Shown here piece by piece: positions 24,012 to 31,645 of a stretch of 38,430 bases of DNA. The stretch is from Cacconaster sp033811195 (GTDB taxonomy: Bacteria > Bacteroidota > Bacteroidia > Bacteroidales > UBA932), in contig JAPXOZ010000017.1 of assembly GCA_033811195.1 (NCBI GenBank), positions 1 to 38,430 of the forward strand, written 5' to 3'. Numbering within the stretch: the first letter of the stretch is position 1; each line of letters begins with the position of its first letter. The notes under the pieces were generated by a model. The model was not told where the DNA came from, did not search any database, and worked only from the letters and a program-made list of their open reading frames with translations. The position numbers and the translations under genes are program-made.

Positions 24012-25370
24012 ATGTCAGAACAAATCAGATTGAAGAAGGGGTTGGATTTGCCTGTAAAAGGGGCAGCCCTTCGCAAAATATCCATGACAGTTGTTCCTGA
24101 TGTTGTCGCTCTCAAACCCACTGATTTCCGGAATCTTACCCCGAAAATGCTGGTTAAAGAGGGGGACGTTGTCAAGGCAGGTACACCGGTCTTTGCTGAC
24201 AAGAGAAATCCGGACATCCTATTTACATCTCCGGTAAGCGGTACGGTTGATGCAATTGTCCGCGGGGAAAAACGTAAGCTGCTTGAGGTAAGAATCAAGT
24301 CCGATAACTCGGGATCTGCAGTGAAGTTTAACGTACCGAAAGGATTTTTCGTTGAAAGGGAAAGTATCATCAAGGTCTTACTTGAGAGTGGTCTCTGGCC
24401 ATGCATCAAACAGAGGCCTTACGGTACTATCGCCGACCCCTCTGTGACTCCCAAAGCCATCTTCATTTCGGCAATGGCAACAGCACCCCTTGCAGCTGAG
24501 CTTGAGTATGTGCTCGAGGGTGAATTTGATGCTGTTCAGGCCGGTCTCACGGTTTTGGGCAAGCTCACGGAAGGTGGCGTTCATCTCTCTCTTGATGCAC
24601 GTAACGCCAACGCCGGCAGTTTTAACAAATTTGAAGGTGTAGTTTATCACTACTTCAAAGGTCCGCACCCGGCAGGCAACGTTGGAGTACAGATCAGTCA
24701 TATCAGCCCTATTTCCAAGGGCGAGACAATTTGGACGGTGGATCTTTTTTTGGTTGCAGCCATCGGAAAATTATTCCTCAAAGGAGTGTATGACATGAGC
24801 CGCACCATTGCAGTTGCAGGTCCGGAAGTAGTAAATCCCTCATACGTGAAGTGCTGTGCAGGCGTTTCAATGGAGCAGATCTCAGACCTTTTCAATTTTG
24901 CACACGGTGACATCCGTATTATCAGCGGTGATGTACTTTCAGGCAAAGCCGTAGGCAGAGACGGTTTCCTGGGTTTCTTCGATAATCTTGTGACAGTTCT
25001 CCCCGAAGGCAACTACTACGAGATGTTTGGCTGGGCAAAACCTTTCCGTTTGAAGAAGTTCAGCTTTTCGCGTACTTACTTCTCCCGGATGTTGCCACAG
25101 AAGCAATACAATATGGACACCAATACCAATGGCGGTGAGAGAGCTTTCGTACTCTCTGATGTCTATGGCAAGGTGCTTCCTATGGATATATACCCTGTCT
25201 ATCTCTTCAAAGCCATCCTTGCCGGTGACATAGAGAAGATGGAAAACCTTGGCATTTATGAGATTATCGAAGAAGATGTGGCTCTTTGCGAGTTTGTTTG
25301 TCCTTCGAAAATCGAGATCCAGTCCATAGTTTCCGAGGGTATTGAACTTATGATTAAAGAGATGTCATAA
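24012..25370 (+). CDS. nqrA: Na+-translocating NADH:quinone reductase subunit A
   Basis: The 452-residue product is the peripheral NqrA subunit of the sodium-pumping NADH:ubiquinone/menaquinone oxidoreductase, implicated in quinone binding at the cytoplasmic face. The N-terminus IRLKKGLDLPVKGAA is diagnostic, followed by the biotinyl/lipoyl-like segment FTSPVSGTVDAIVRGEKRKLLEV and the middle HPAGNVGVQISHISPISKGETIW segment. The C-terminal part has the YPVYLFKAILAGDIEKMENLGI stretch typical of the family. The length matches known NqrA. It is the first gene of a complete nqrABCDEF operon with gaps of 3-15 bp. The start has no Shine-Dalgarno sequence, unlike nqrB, D, E and F. Confidence 0.97.
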   Translation: MSEQIRLKKGLDLPVKGAALRKISMTVVPDVVALKPTDFRNLTPKMLVKEGDVVKAGTPVFADKRNPDILFTSPVSGTVDAIVRGEKRKLLEVRIKSDNSGSAVKFNVPKGFFVERESIIKVLLESGLWPCIKQRPYGTIADPSVTPKAIFISAMATAPLAAELEYVLEGEFDAVQAGLTVLGKLTEGGVHLSLDARNANAGSFNKFEGVVYHYFKGPHPAGNVGVQISHISPISKGETIWTVDLFLVAAIGKLFLKGVYDMSRTIAVAGPEVVNPSYVKCCAGVSMEQISDLFNFAHGDIRIISGDVLSGKAVGRDGFLGFFDNLVTVLPEGNYYEMFGWAKPFRLKKFSFSRTYFSRMLPQKQYNMDTNTNGGERAFVLSDVYGKVLPMDIYPVYLFKAILAGDIEKMENLGIYEIIEEDVALCEFVCPSKIEIQSIVSEGIELMIKEMS

Positions 25371-25377
25371 AAGGAGG
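25371..25377 (+). promoter_or_regulatory. Shine-Dalgarno sequence of nqrB
   Basis: AAGGAGG sits 6 bases before the nqrB ATG at 25384. Similar AGGAGG sites precede nqrD (27404-27409), nqrE (28041-28046) and nqrF (28666-28671), while most other genes here have none. Confidence 0.8.
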
Positions 25378-25383
25378 TGAAGC

Positions 25384-26526
25384 ATGAGCAAACTCAGAAA
25401 ATTGACAGACAAGATCAAACCGACCTTCGAAAAAGGAGGCAAACTCTCATTCCTTTACTCGACTTTCGAGGCATTTGAGACTTTTCTCTTCGTTCCCGAT
25501 AGGGTAACAAGAAGGGGAGTGCATGTCAGGGACAGTGTGGATATCAAGCGCGTTATGACAGTAGTCATGATAGCACTCGTGCCCTCCCTGCTTTTCGGCA
25601 TCTACAATATCGGCTACCAGCACAATCTTGCATCTAATGCAGGTATGGAGTTTTGGGAGATGGTTTGGTTTGGAATCCTCAGAATCCTCCCTCTCTATCT
25701 CGTTTCCTACATAGTGGGTTTGGGTATCGAGTTTATCTCGGCACAGCTCAGAGGCCACGAAGTCAGTGAGGGTTATCTTGTGTCCGGACTAATTATTCCA
25801 TTGATTGTACCCGTCACTACGCCTTTATGGATGCTTGCTCTCGCGGTGGCATTTGCCGTTATCATCGGCAAGGAGATTTTCGGCGGTACAGGCATGAATA
25901 TTTGGAACCCGGCTCTGGTGGCCAGGGCATTCCTCTTCTTTGCATATCCCAGCCATATGTCAGGTGACAAGGTATGGGTTGCAGGAGTAGATGGATTTTC
26001 CGGTGCTACCCCCCTTGCACAGACTTCAGAGGGTCTTTCCTCTCTACACTATTCGGTGAGCGATATGTTCTTCGGTTTTATCCCGGGATCTGTAGGCGAG
26101 ACCTCCACGTTGGCAATCCTTCTGGGCGCCGCTATCCTGATCTACACAGGGATCGGTAGTTGGAAGATAATGCTCTCAACGGTTGCCGGTGGTCTGGTAA
26201 TGGGCTTTATCGCCAATCTCGCCGCTCCATCCGCCGATTGCGCTATGGCTATTCCGGCCTGGTATCACCTGATTATGGGCGGTTTCGCATTCGGTGCCGT
26301 GTTTATGGCAACAGACCCGGTTACTGCGGCGCAAACTGAGTCCGGTAAGTGGATTTACGGTTTTCTCATCGGAGTACTTGCAGTGATCATCAGGCTCTTC
26401 AACCCGGGTTACCCTGAGGGAATGATGCTCGCTATCCTCCTGATGAATACCTTCGCACCTGTTATCGACCATATCGTAGTCGGCAGGAATATAAAACGCA
26501 GATTAAAAAGGGCAAAAACAGTTTAG
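25384..26526 (+). CDS. nqrB: Na+-translocating NADH:quinone reductase subunit B
   Basis: The 380-residue product is the membrane subunit that carries a covalently bound FMN and belongs to the NqrB/RnfD family. A hydrophilic N-terminal stretch is followed by about ten membrane helices. The flavin-attachment motif SGATPLAQ contains Thr209, the residue expected to be linked to FMN through a phosphoester bond by the flavin transferase ApbE. Other family motifs are HVRDSVDIKRVM and FGGTGMNIWNPALVARAFLFFAYP. The subunit is thought to take part in sodium translocation. apbE itself is not in the window. The ATG at 25384 is preceded by a strong AAGGAGG. Confidence 0.97.
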   Translation: MSKLRKLTDKIKPTFEKGGKLSFLYSTFEAFETFLFVPDRVTRRGVHVRDSVDIKRVMTVVMIALVPSLLFGIYNIGYQHNLASNAGMEFWEMVWFGILRILPLYLVSYIVGLGIEFISAQLRGHEVSEGYLVSGLIIPLIVPVTTPLWMLALAVAFAVIIGKEIFGGTGMNIWNPALVARAFLFFAYPSHMSGDKVWVAGVDGFSGATPLAQTSEGLSSLHYSVSDMFFGFIPGSVGETSTLAILLGAAILIYTGIGSWKIMLSTVAGGLVMGFIANLAAPSADCAMAIPAWYHLIMGGFAFGAVFMATDPVTAAQTESGKWIYGFLIGVLAVIIRLFNPGYPEGMMLAILLMNTFAPVIDHIVVGRNIKRRLKRAKTV

Positions 26527-26529
26527 ATC

Positions 26530-27405
26530 ATGAAATTGAATACCAACAGTAATATCTACACGATCTTCTATACCACAATATTGGTGGTAATAGTGGCAGG
26601 AGTTCTTGCCTTTGCGTCGACGGCACTCAAGCCGAAGCAGCAAGAAAATATCGCACTGGAGAAAATGCAGTCTCTTTTGCGTGCAGCAAGACTTGGTGAG
26701 GACGTATCTGCACAGAAAAACAAGAGTGAATATATCAAATCTCTCTATTCAGAGCATATGACCAATGACTTTGTGCTCAATTATGAGGGCAAAGTTATTG
26801 AGGGAGAGGCATTTGAAATCGACCTTCAGGCACAGTACAATATAATTAAACAGATTGCTTCAGCCAAAACCCCGGAGACTGCACAGACATTCCGTGAGGA
26901 GTTACAGCTTCCGGTGTTCGTCTGTACAATCGGTGAGAAGGTACTAAATATCTTTCCCTGCTATGGGGCCGGTCTTTGGGGTCCGATATGGGGCTATATT
27001 GCAGTAGAGGATGATTTTGAGACCATTTATGGAGCTGTATTCGACCATAAGGGAGAAACCCCTGGCCTGGGTGCAGAAATTGCGCACGCCCCTTTTTACA
27101 ATCAGTTTGTGGGCAAAAAACTCTCCCAGGAGGGTGCTTTCAAGTCGATTTCGATCATAAAGGGCGGCGGACAAGCTGATAATCCCAACGGCGTTGACGC
27201 CATTTCTGGAGGTACCATTACCAGCCAATCTCTCGAGCAAGCCATCGCAATGTGGCTTGACGAATATCAAGTCTATTTCAATATCAAACGCGCTACAATC
27301 GGCTCTGAGGAGTGCTGCGGAGAGGGAGAGTCATGTGATGATGAAAATTGCAGTAGCGAAACCGGGAACCGGAATCAGAACGGTCATGAACATCAAACCA
27401 AATAG
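26530..27405 (+). CDS. nqrC: Na+-translocating NADH:quinone reductase subunit C, with Cys-rich tail
   Basis: The 291-residue product has one N-terminal membrane helix (about residues 13-31) and a periplasmic FMN-binding domain. The covalent flavin motif reads SGGTITSQ with Thr229; the usual form is SGAT, so the third position is Gly here. FMN would be attached by ApbE. The unusual part is the C-terminus: after the family's last helix (LEQAIAMWLDEYQVYF) there are about 40 further residues with C262, C263, C269 and C274 followed by H286 and H288. The tail would face the periplasm. The ATG at 26530 has no Shine-Dalgarno sequence. The stop codon is inside the nqrD ribosome-binding site. Confidence 0.93.
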   Translation: MKLNTNSNIYTIFYTTILVVIVAGVLAFASTALKPKQQENIALEKMQSLLRAARLGEDVSAQKNKSEYIKSLYSEHMTNDFVLNYEGKVIEGEAFEIDLQAQYNIIKQIASAKTPETAQTFREELQLPVFVCTIGEKVLNIFPCYGAGLWGPIWGYIAVEDDFETIYGAVFDHKGETPGLGAEIAHAPFYNQFVGKKLSQEGAFKSISIIKGGGQADNPNGVDAISGGTITSQSLEQAIAMWLDEYQVYFNIKRATIGSEECCGEGESCDDENCSSETGNRNQNGHEHQTK

Positions 27406-27413
27406 GAGGCACT

Positions 27414-28037
27414 ATGGATAAGAGTATATTTAAAAATCCCTTTTTCAAGGCAAATCCGATCACTGTATTGGTGCTCGGTATCTGTTCTGCTCTTGCGGTT
27501 ACAGTCCAGTTGAAGGGTGCTTGTGTGATGGCACTCTCAGTGACAGTTGTTACTGGCTTCTCCAGTATGCTGGTATCCTCAATACGTAATTCCATTCCCA
27601 ACCGTGTCAGGATTATAGTACAACTTGTAATTGTGGCAATGTTTGTAATTTTGGTCGATGAGTTCTTGAAGGCTTATGCGTACGATGTTAGTAAACAACT
27701 TTCAGTCTATATTGGTCTGATCATCACCAACTGTATCATCATGGGGCGTATTGAGGCCTTTGCACTTGGCAACAAGCCATTCCCTTCACTGGTAGATGGT
27801 CTTGCCAATGGTATGGGGTACGGTCTGGTTCTCGTTATCATTGCATTTATACGCGAACTCTTCGGCTCCGGTACCCTGTTTGGTTTACAGATTATCCCTC
27901 AGAGCTGGTATATAGCTAACGGAGGTTTTTATGAGAATAACGGCCTAGTAATCCTACCTCCGATGGCACTTATCATTGTGGGTGGTATTATTTGGGTACA
28001 GAGAGCGATTCAGAAAGAGTTACAGGAAGAAAAATAA
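27414..28037 (+). CDS. nqrD: Na+-translocating NADH:quinone reductase subunit D
   Basis: The 207-residue integral membrane protein belongs to the NqrD/RnfE family, with about six helices. Diagnostic segments are KNPFFKANPITVLVLGICSALAVT near the start and the NCIIMGRIEAFA segment, whose cysteine lies in the membrane core and in characterised Nqr forms part of an intramembrane iron centre shared with NqrE. The length is standard. An AGGAGG site (27404-27409) precedes the ATG and overlaps the nqrC stop, which would couple their translation. Confidence 0.97.
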   Translation: MDKSIFKNPFFKANPITVLVLGICSALAVTVQLKGACVMALSVTVVTGFSSMLVSSIRNSIPNRVRIIVQLVIVAMFVILVDEFLKAYAYDVSKQLSVYIGLIITNCIIMGRIEAFALGNKPFPSLVDGLANGMGYGLVLVIIAFIRELFGSGTLFGLQIIPQSWYIANGGFYENNGLVILPPMALIIVGGIIWVQRAIQKELQEEK

Positions 28038-28052
28038 TAGAGGAGGAATATT

Positions 28053-28667
28053 ATGGAATACATTAATTTATTTGTAAAGTCGGTTTTTGTCGACAATATG
28101 GTGTTCGCATTCTTCCTTGGAATGTGTTCTTACCTTGCCGTTTCAAAGAGTGTGAAGACAGCTACCGGCCTTGGAATTGCAGTGCTGTTTGTGCTTGTTG
28201 TGACCCTTCCGATCAACTATTGGTTAAATAAGTATTTGCTCGAACCGGGTGCTCTTACCTGGATCAATCCTGATTATGCATCAATAGATCTGAGTTTCCT
28301 CAGTTACATAGTATTTATTGCGGTTATTGCCTCAATTGTGCAGATCGTGGAGATGGTTGTAGAGAAATTCAGTCCTGCGCTTTACTCTTCATTGGGTATT
28401 TTCCTTCCTCTGATTGCTGTAAACTGTGCAATCCTAGGAGGTTCGCTCTTTATGCAGGAGCGAGGCTTTGCAAATGTAGGTGAAGCCTTCTCTTTTGGTC
28501 TCGGTTCGGGATTCGGTTGGTTTATCGCTATCGTGGCAATAGCAGCCATAAGGGAGAAACTTGCTTACTCCAATGTTCCGAAGCCCCTCAAGGGTCTGGG
28601 CATATCATTCATCATCACCGGTCTTATGGGTATAGCCTTTATGAGTTTTATGGGCATCAAATTGTAG
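28053..28667 (+). CDS. nqrE: Na+-translocating NADH:quinone reductase subunit E
   Basis: The 204-residue membrane protein is NqrE of the NqrE/RnfA family, with about six helices and inverted topology to NqrD. It begins MEYINLFVKSVFVDNMVFAFFLGMCSYLAVSK and contains LPLIAVNCAILGGSLF. The cysteines in these two conserved regions are expected to share the intramembrane iron centre with NqrD. The final part, LKGLGISFIITGLMGIAFMSF, is typical. AGGAGG at 28041-28046 lies 6 bases before the ATG. It is 15 bp after nqrD and 12 bp before nqrF. Confidence 0.97.
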   Translation: MEYINLFVKSVFVDNMVFAFFLGMCSYLAVSKSVKTATGLGIAVLFVLVVTLPINYWLNKYLLEPGALTWINPDYASIDLSFLSYIVFIAVIASIVQIVEMVVEKFSPALYSSLGIFLPLIAVNCAILGGSLFMQERGFANVGEAFSFGLGSGFGWFIAIVAIAAIREKLAYSNVPKPLKGLGISFIITGLMGIAFMSFMGIKL

Positions 28668-28679
28668 GAGGAAGCAAGT

Positions 28680-29942
28680 ATGGATGTAAACGTATTTATT
28701 ATTACCGTTATTGCCGCTCTGGCGCTTATCTTGCCGCTTGTAGCGTTGTTGCTTTACATTAAGGCTAAACTTACCCCTTCGGGTAATGTCATTATTGATA
28801 TTAATAACGGAAGTAAGGAGATTTCCGTTCCGCAGGGAAATTCTCTACTTGCGACTCTCGCCAATGAGAAGATATTTCTTCCCTCAGCCTGTGGTGCAAA
28901 GGGTACTTGTGGAGAATGTAAATGTCGGGTGCTTGAAGGAGGCGGCACAATTCTCCCTACTGAGGTGGGGTTCTTTACCCGTAAGCAGATATTGAACAAC
29001 TGGCGTCTCGGTTGCCAGGTCAAGGTAAAGGATAATTTAAAGATTATTGTACCTGAATCCACACTTAGTGTCAAGAAGTGGGAGTGTGAGGTTATTTCCA
29101 ATGCAAATGTGGCCACCTTTATCAAGGAATTCTGTGTCAAACTTCCCGAAGGGGAGAATCTAAACTTCCGTTCCGGTGGTTACATTCAGGTGGATGTGCC
29201 AGATATGACGATCAACTACAGCGATTTTGAGATAGATGAAAGGTACCGTGAGGATTGGAAGAATATGGGATTGTTTGACCTTAAGATGGTCAATTCCGAA
29301 GAGACTCTGAGGGCCTATTCAATGGCAACTTATCCTGCAGAAGGCAATATCATCAAGCTCAATGTGCGCATTGCCACTCCTCCTTTTAACCGCGAGACGG
29401 GTAAGTTTGAAAATGTCAATCCGGGCGTCTGCTCTTCCTATATTTTTTCACTCAAACCGGGTGACAAGGTGATGATCTCAGGGCCATACGGAGAGTTCTT
29501 TGTTCCTGATGATGCTCCGGCTGAACAGGAGTTCCTATTTATAGGTGGTGGTGCAGGTATGGCTCCAATGCGCAGTCACATAATGCATCTGTTCAAGACT
29601 GAGAAGACCACTCGCAAGGTGAACTTTTTCTACGGTGCCCGCAGCCTTAAAGAGGCCTTCTATCTTGAGGACTATAAGGCCCTCGAAAAAGAATTTCCCA
29701 ACTTTAAGTTCCATCTTGCCCTTGACCGTCCCGACCCTGAAGCAGATGCAGCAGGAGTTCCTTATGTGCCGGGATTTGTACACTCTGTGCTCTATGAGAC
29801 CTATCTCAAAGATCACGAAGCTCCCGAGGATATACTCTACTTTATGTGTGGTCCTCCGATGATGGTTCAGTCGGTCAATGGTCTTCTGGATAGTCTGGGA
29901 GTGGAGCCTGAGTCTATTCTTTATGACGATTTCGGCAATTGA
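28680..29942 (+). CDS. nqrF: Na+-translocating NADH:quinone reductase subunit F
   Basis: The 420-residue product is the NADH-oxidising entry subunit. One N-terminal membrane helix (about 4-27) is followed by a 2Fe-2S ferredoxin domain with ligands C71, C77, C80 and C112. Then comes an FAD domain with RAYSMATYP (flavin binding) and an NADH domain with FIGGGAGMAPMRSH and YFMCGPPMM. NADH electrons pass to FAD and then to the 2Fe-2S centre. The length and motif order match characterised NqrF. The ATG at 28680 has AGGAGG upstream. A strong hairpin terminator begins about 30 bases after the stop, marking the operon end. Confidence 0.98.
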   Translation: MDVNVFIITVIAALALILPLVALLLYIKAKLTPSGNVIIDINNGSKEISVPQGNSLLATLANEKIFLPSACGAKGTCGECKCRVLEGGGTILPTEVGFFTRKQILNNWRLGCQVKVKDNLKIIVPESTLSVKKWECEVISNANVATFIKEFCVKLPEGENLNFRSGGYIQVDVPDMTINYSDFEIDERYREDWKNMGLFDLKMVNSEETLRAYSMATYPAEGNIIKLNVRIATPPFNRETGKFENVNPGVCSSYIFSLKPGDKVMISGPYGEFFVPDDAPAEQEFLFIGGGAGMAPMRSHIMHLFKTEKTTRKVNFFYGARSLKEAFYLEDYKALEKEFPNFKFHLALDRPDPEADAAGVPYVPGFVHSVLYETYLKDHEAPEDILYFMCGPPMMVQSVNGLLDSLGVEPESILYDDFGN

Positions 29943-29972
29943 TAGCCGGACAATCAAAAAAACGATAATTAT

Positions 29973-30004
29973 ATACGGGTAGCCAAAAGGTTACCCGTAT
30001 TTTG
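29973..30004 (+). terminator. Intrinsic terminator of the nqr operon
   Basis: A 12-bp stem (29973-29984 with 29989-30000, one G-U pair) closes an AAAA loop and is followed by a short T run. It lies about 30 bases after nqrF. Confidence 0.85.
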
Positions 30005-30049
30005 TATCTCTCAATTCGAATAAAAAATCTAAGATTCAGCACAAAATTG

Positions 30050-30079
30050 TTGCACGGAAAAAACTGTTTGTTAACTTTG
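30050..30079 (+). promoter_or_regulatory. Promoter of the M28 peptidase gene (TTG-N19-TAACTTTG)
   Basis: TTG at 30050-30052 is followed after 19 bases by TAACTTTG (30072-30079), a textbook Bacteroidota promoter pattern. The ATG at 30108 is 28 bases downstream of the box. Confidence 0.7.
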
Positions 30080-30107
30080 TAGAGCATCATTACAGAACAA
30101 TATTGCC

Positions 30108-31625
30108 ATGAAAAAAATATTTGTTATTGCTGTTATCGCTTTTGTGGCTCTCCCTATGTCGGGGCAGTCGCAAAGAATGGAAGAAGGCATCACGCCCGAA
30201 AGAGCTTTGTTAAATTCTATGTTTGAGAATATACGAGCCGATAAACTCTTTGATTATGTAAAACACCTTTCCGATTCAACCATTTACGAAGGGCGTCTTG
30301 CAGGTTCAAAAGGTATGGAGAGAGCTTCCGAATGGGCTTCTGACCTGTTTAGGCAGTGGGGTCTTTCGGCTTTTGAAGATGCTCCCAACTATATTCAGAG
30401 CTATCCACATCCCTGTACGGAGGTGCATGGCGGTTCTTTAACCATTCTTTTCCCTATTGCAGATCTGAGAAGAAGCAAAAACATAACTTCGGAAATCTCT
30501 TATATAACCAAATCTTATCAATGGGCGAAATATTGGTATGCGGGCAGCACATCGGGCAGTGGCAACATAACTGCTGATGTGGTCTATGCAGGATATGGCG
30601 TCTGTGCACCCGAGCTTGGGTATGACGATTATGCCGGAATTGACGTGAAGGGCAAAATAGTTCTGATAGAAGGTGAGACACCAAATACAAGCCGTAATCG
30701 TGATACACTGCTTATGTGGTACAAACACACGCTGCATCATACGAAAATAGAGAATGCTGTTAAACATGGGGCTATTGGGATGCTATATTACTGGGTCCCC
30801 GGTCCCAACAATTGTTATAACAAAGATTTTGTTTATGCTTTTGTGACGGAAGATTTGGTTAATGAGCTTTTTGTAGGAACAGGTCGCACTTATAGGGAAA
30901 CTATCGCAAATATTCGTAAGAACAAAAAACCTTCATCGTTTGATATGGGTAAGAAAGCCAATATAAATATGGTTACCACACATGACGAAAAAGCGACAGG
31001 CAAGAATGTCGTAGGCTATGTAAAGGGCTCGGATCCTGTTTTATGCAACGAATATGTCATTGTTTCAGCCCATCTCGATCATCTTGGTATGATACCCTAC
31101 CATATTGCCGGAGCAAACGATAACAACTCTTCTACTGCGGTTCTTATGGGTGTAGCAGAGGCTTTGGCAAAATCTCAGGTTAAGCCTAAACGCTCTGTTA
31201 TCTTTATCAATCTTGACGGAGAAGAGGCCGGTCTTACCGGCAGTACTTGGTTTATAAACAATCCCCTTGTTTCCAAAGAAAAAATAAAATTGATAATCAA
31301 CCTGGAGGCATGCGGTATAGGTAGAATGATGAGTTCAACCGCAAGTTATTTAAATCCCGGTTTGAACGATTATTTAGTAAAGGCAGCGGAAGAATATGTT
31401 CATCTGAATGTTCGTACTGGCACTACTGAACACATCACACGTCCCAGAACTGATGGAGCGGTATTTATGAAAGCCGGCTATCCCTGCATAGATGTTCGGG
31501 CTGCCGGAGGTAATGCACGCTATTATCACCAGCCGGAGGATGATTGGCCGACAATGGATGGAGAAATGCTTGAAAATGCTTGTAAAATGGTCTACTGGAC
31601 GGCAATCAATGCAGCAAACGAATAA
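30108..31625 (+). CDS. Secreted M28-family metallopeptidase
   Basis: The 505-residue product has a signal peptide (MKKIFVIAVIAFVALPMSG), a PA-like inserted domain (about 125-260) and an M28 zinc aminopeptidase domain. Expected zinc and catalytic residues are H322 (SAHLDH), D338 (GANDNNSS), E372/E373 (DGEEAG), E400 (NLEACG) and H474 (YYHQPEDDW). Glu400 occupies the place where many M28 enzymes have Asp; some eukaryotic M28 members also have NLEA at this point. It should remove N-terminal residues from peptides in the periplasm or outside the cell. A tricorn-like protease gene starts 20 bp later, suggesting a shared transcript and pathway. Confidence 0.92.
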   Translation: MKKIFVIAVIAFVALPMSGQSQRMEEGITPERALLNSMFENIRADKLFDYVKHLSDSTIYEGRLAGSKGMERASEWASDLFRQWGLSAFEDAPNYIQSYPHPCTEVHGGSLTILFPIADLRRSKNITSEISYITKSYQWAKYWYAGSTSGSGNITADVVYAGYGVCAPELGYDDYAGIDVKGKIVLIEGETPNTSRNRDTLLMWYKHTLHHTKIENAVKHGAIGMLYYWVPGPNNCYNKDFVYAFVTEDLVNELFVGTGRTYRETIANIRKNKKPSSFDMGKKANINMVTTHDEKATGKNVVGYVKGSDPVLCNEYVIVSAHLDHLGMIPYHIAGANDNNSSTAVLMGVAEALAKSQVKPKRSVIFINLDGEEAGLTGSTWFINNPLVSKEKIKLIINLEACGIGRMMSSTASYLNPGLNDYLVKAAEEYVHLNVRTGTTEHITRPRTDGAVFMKAGYPCIDVRAAGGNARYYHQPEDDWPTMDGEMLENACKMVYWTAINAANE

Positions 31626-31645
31626 GGTTAAGTATATTTGGCAAT

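Noticed and set aside
31633..31640. TATATTTG box just before the tricorn-like gene
   Set aside because: It is only 5 bases from the ATG, so transcription would start inside the coding region, and there is no TTG at -33. Probably chance.
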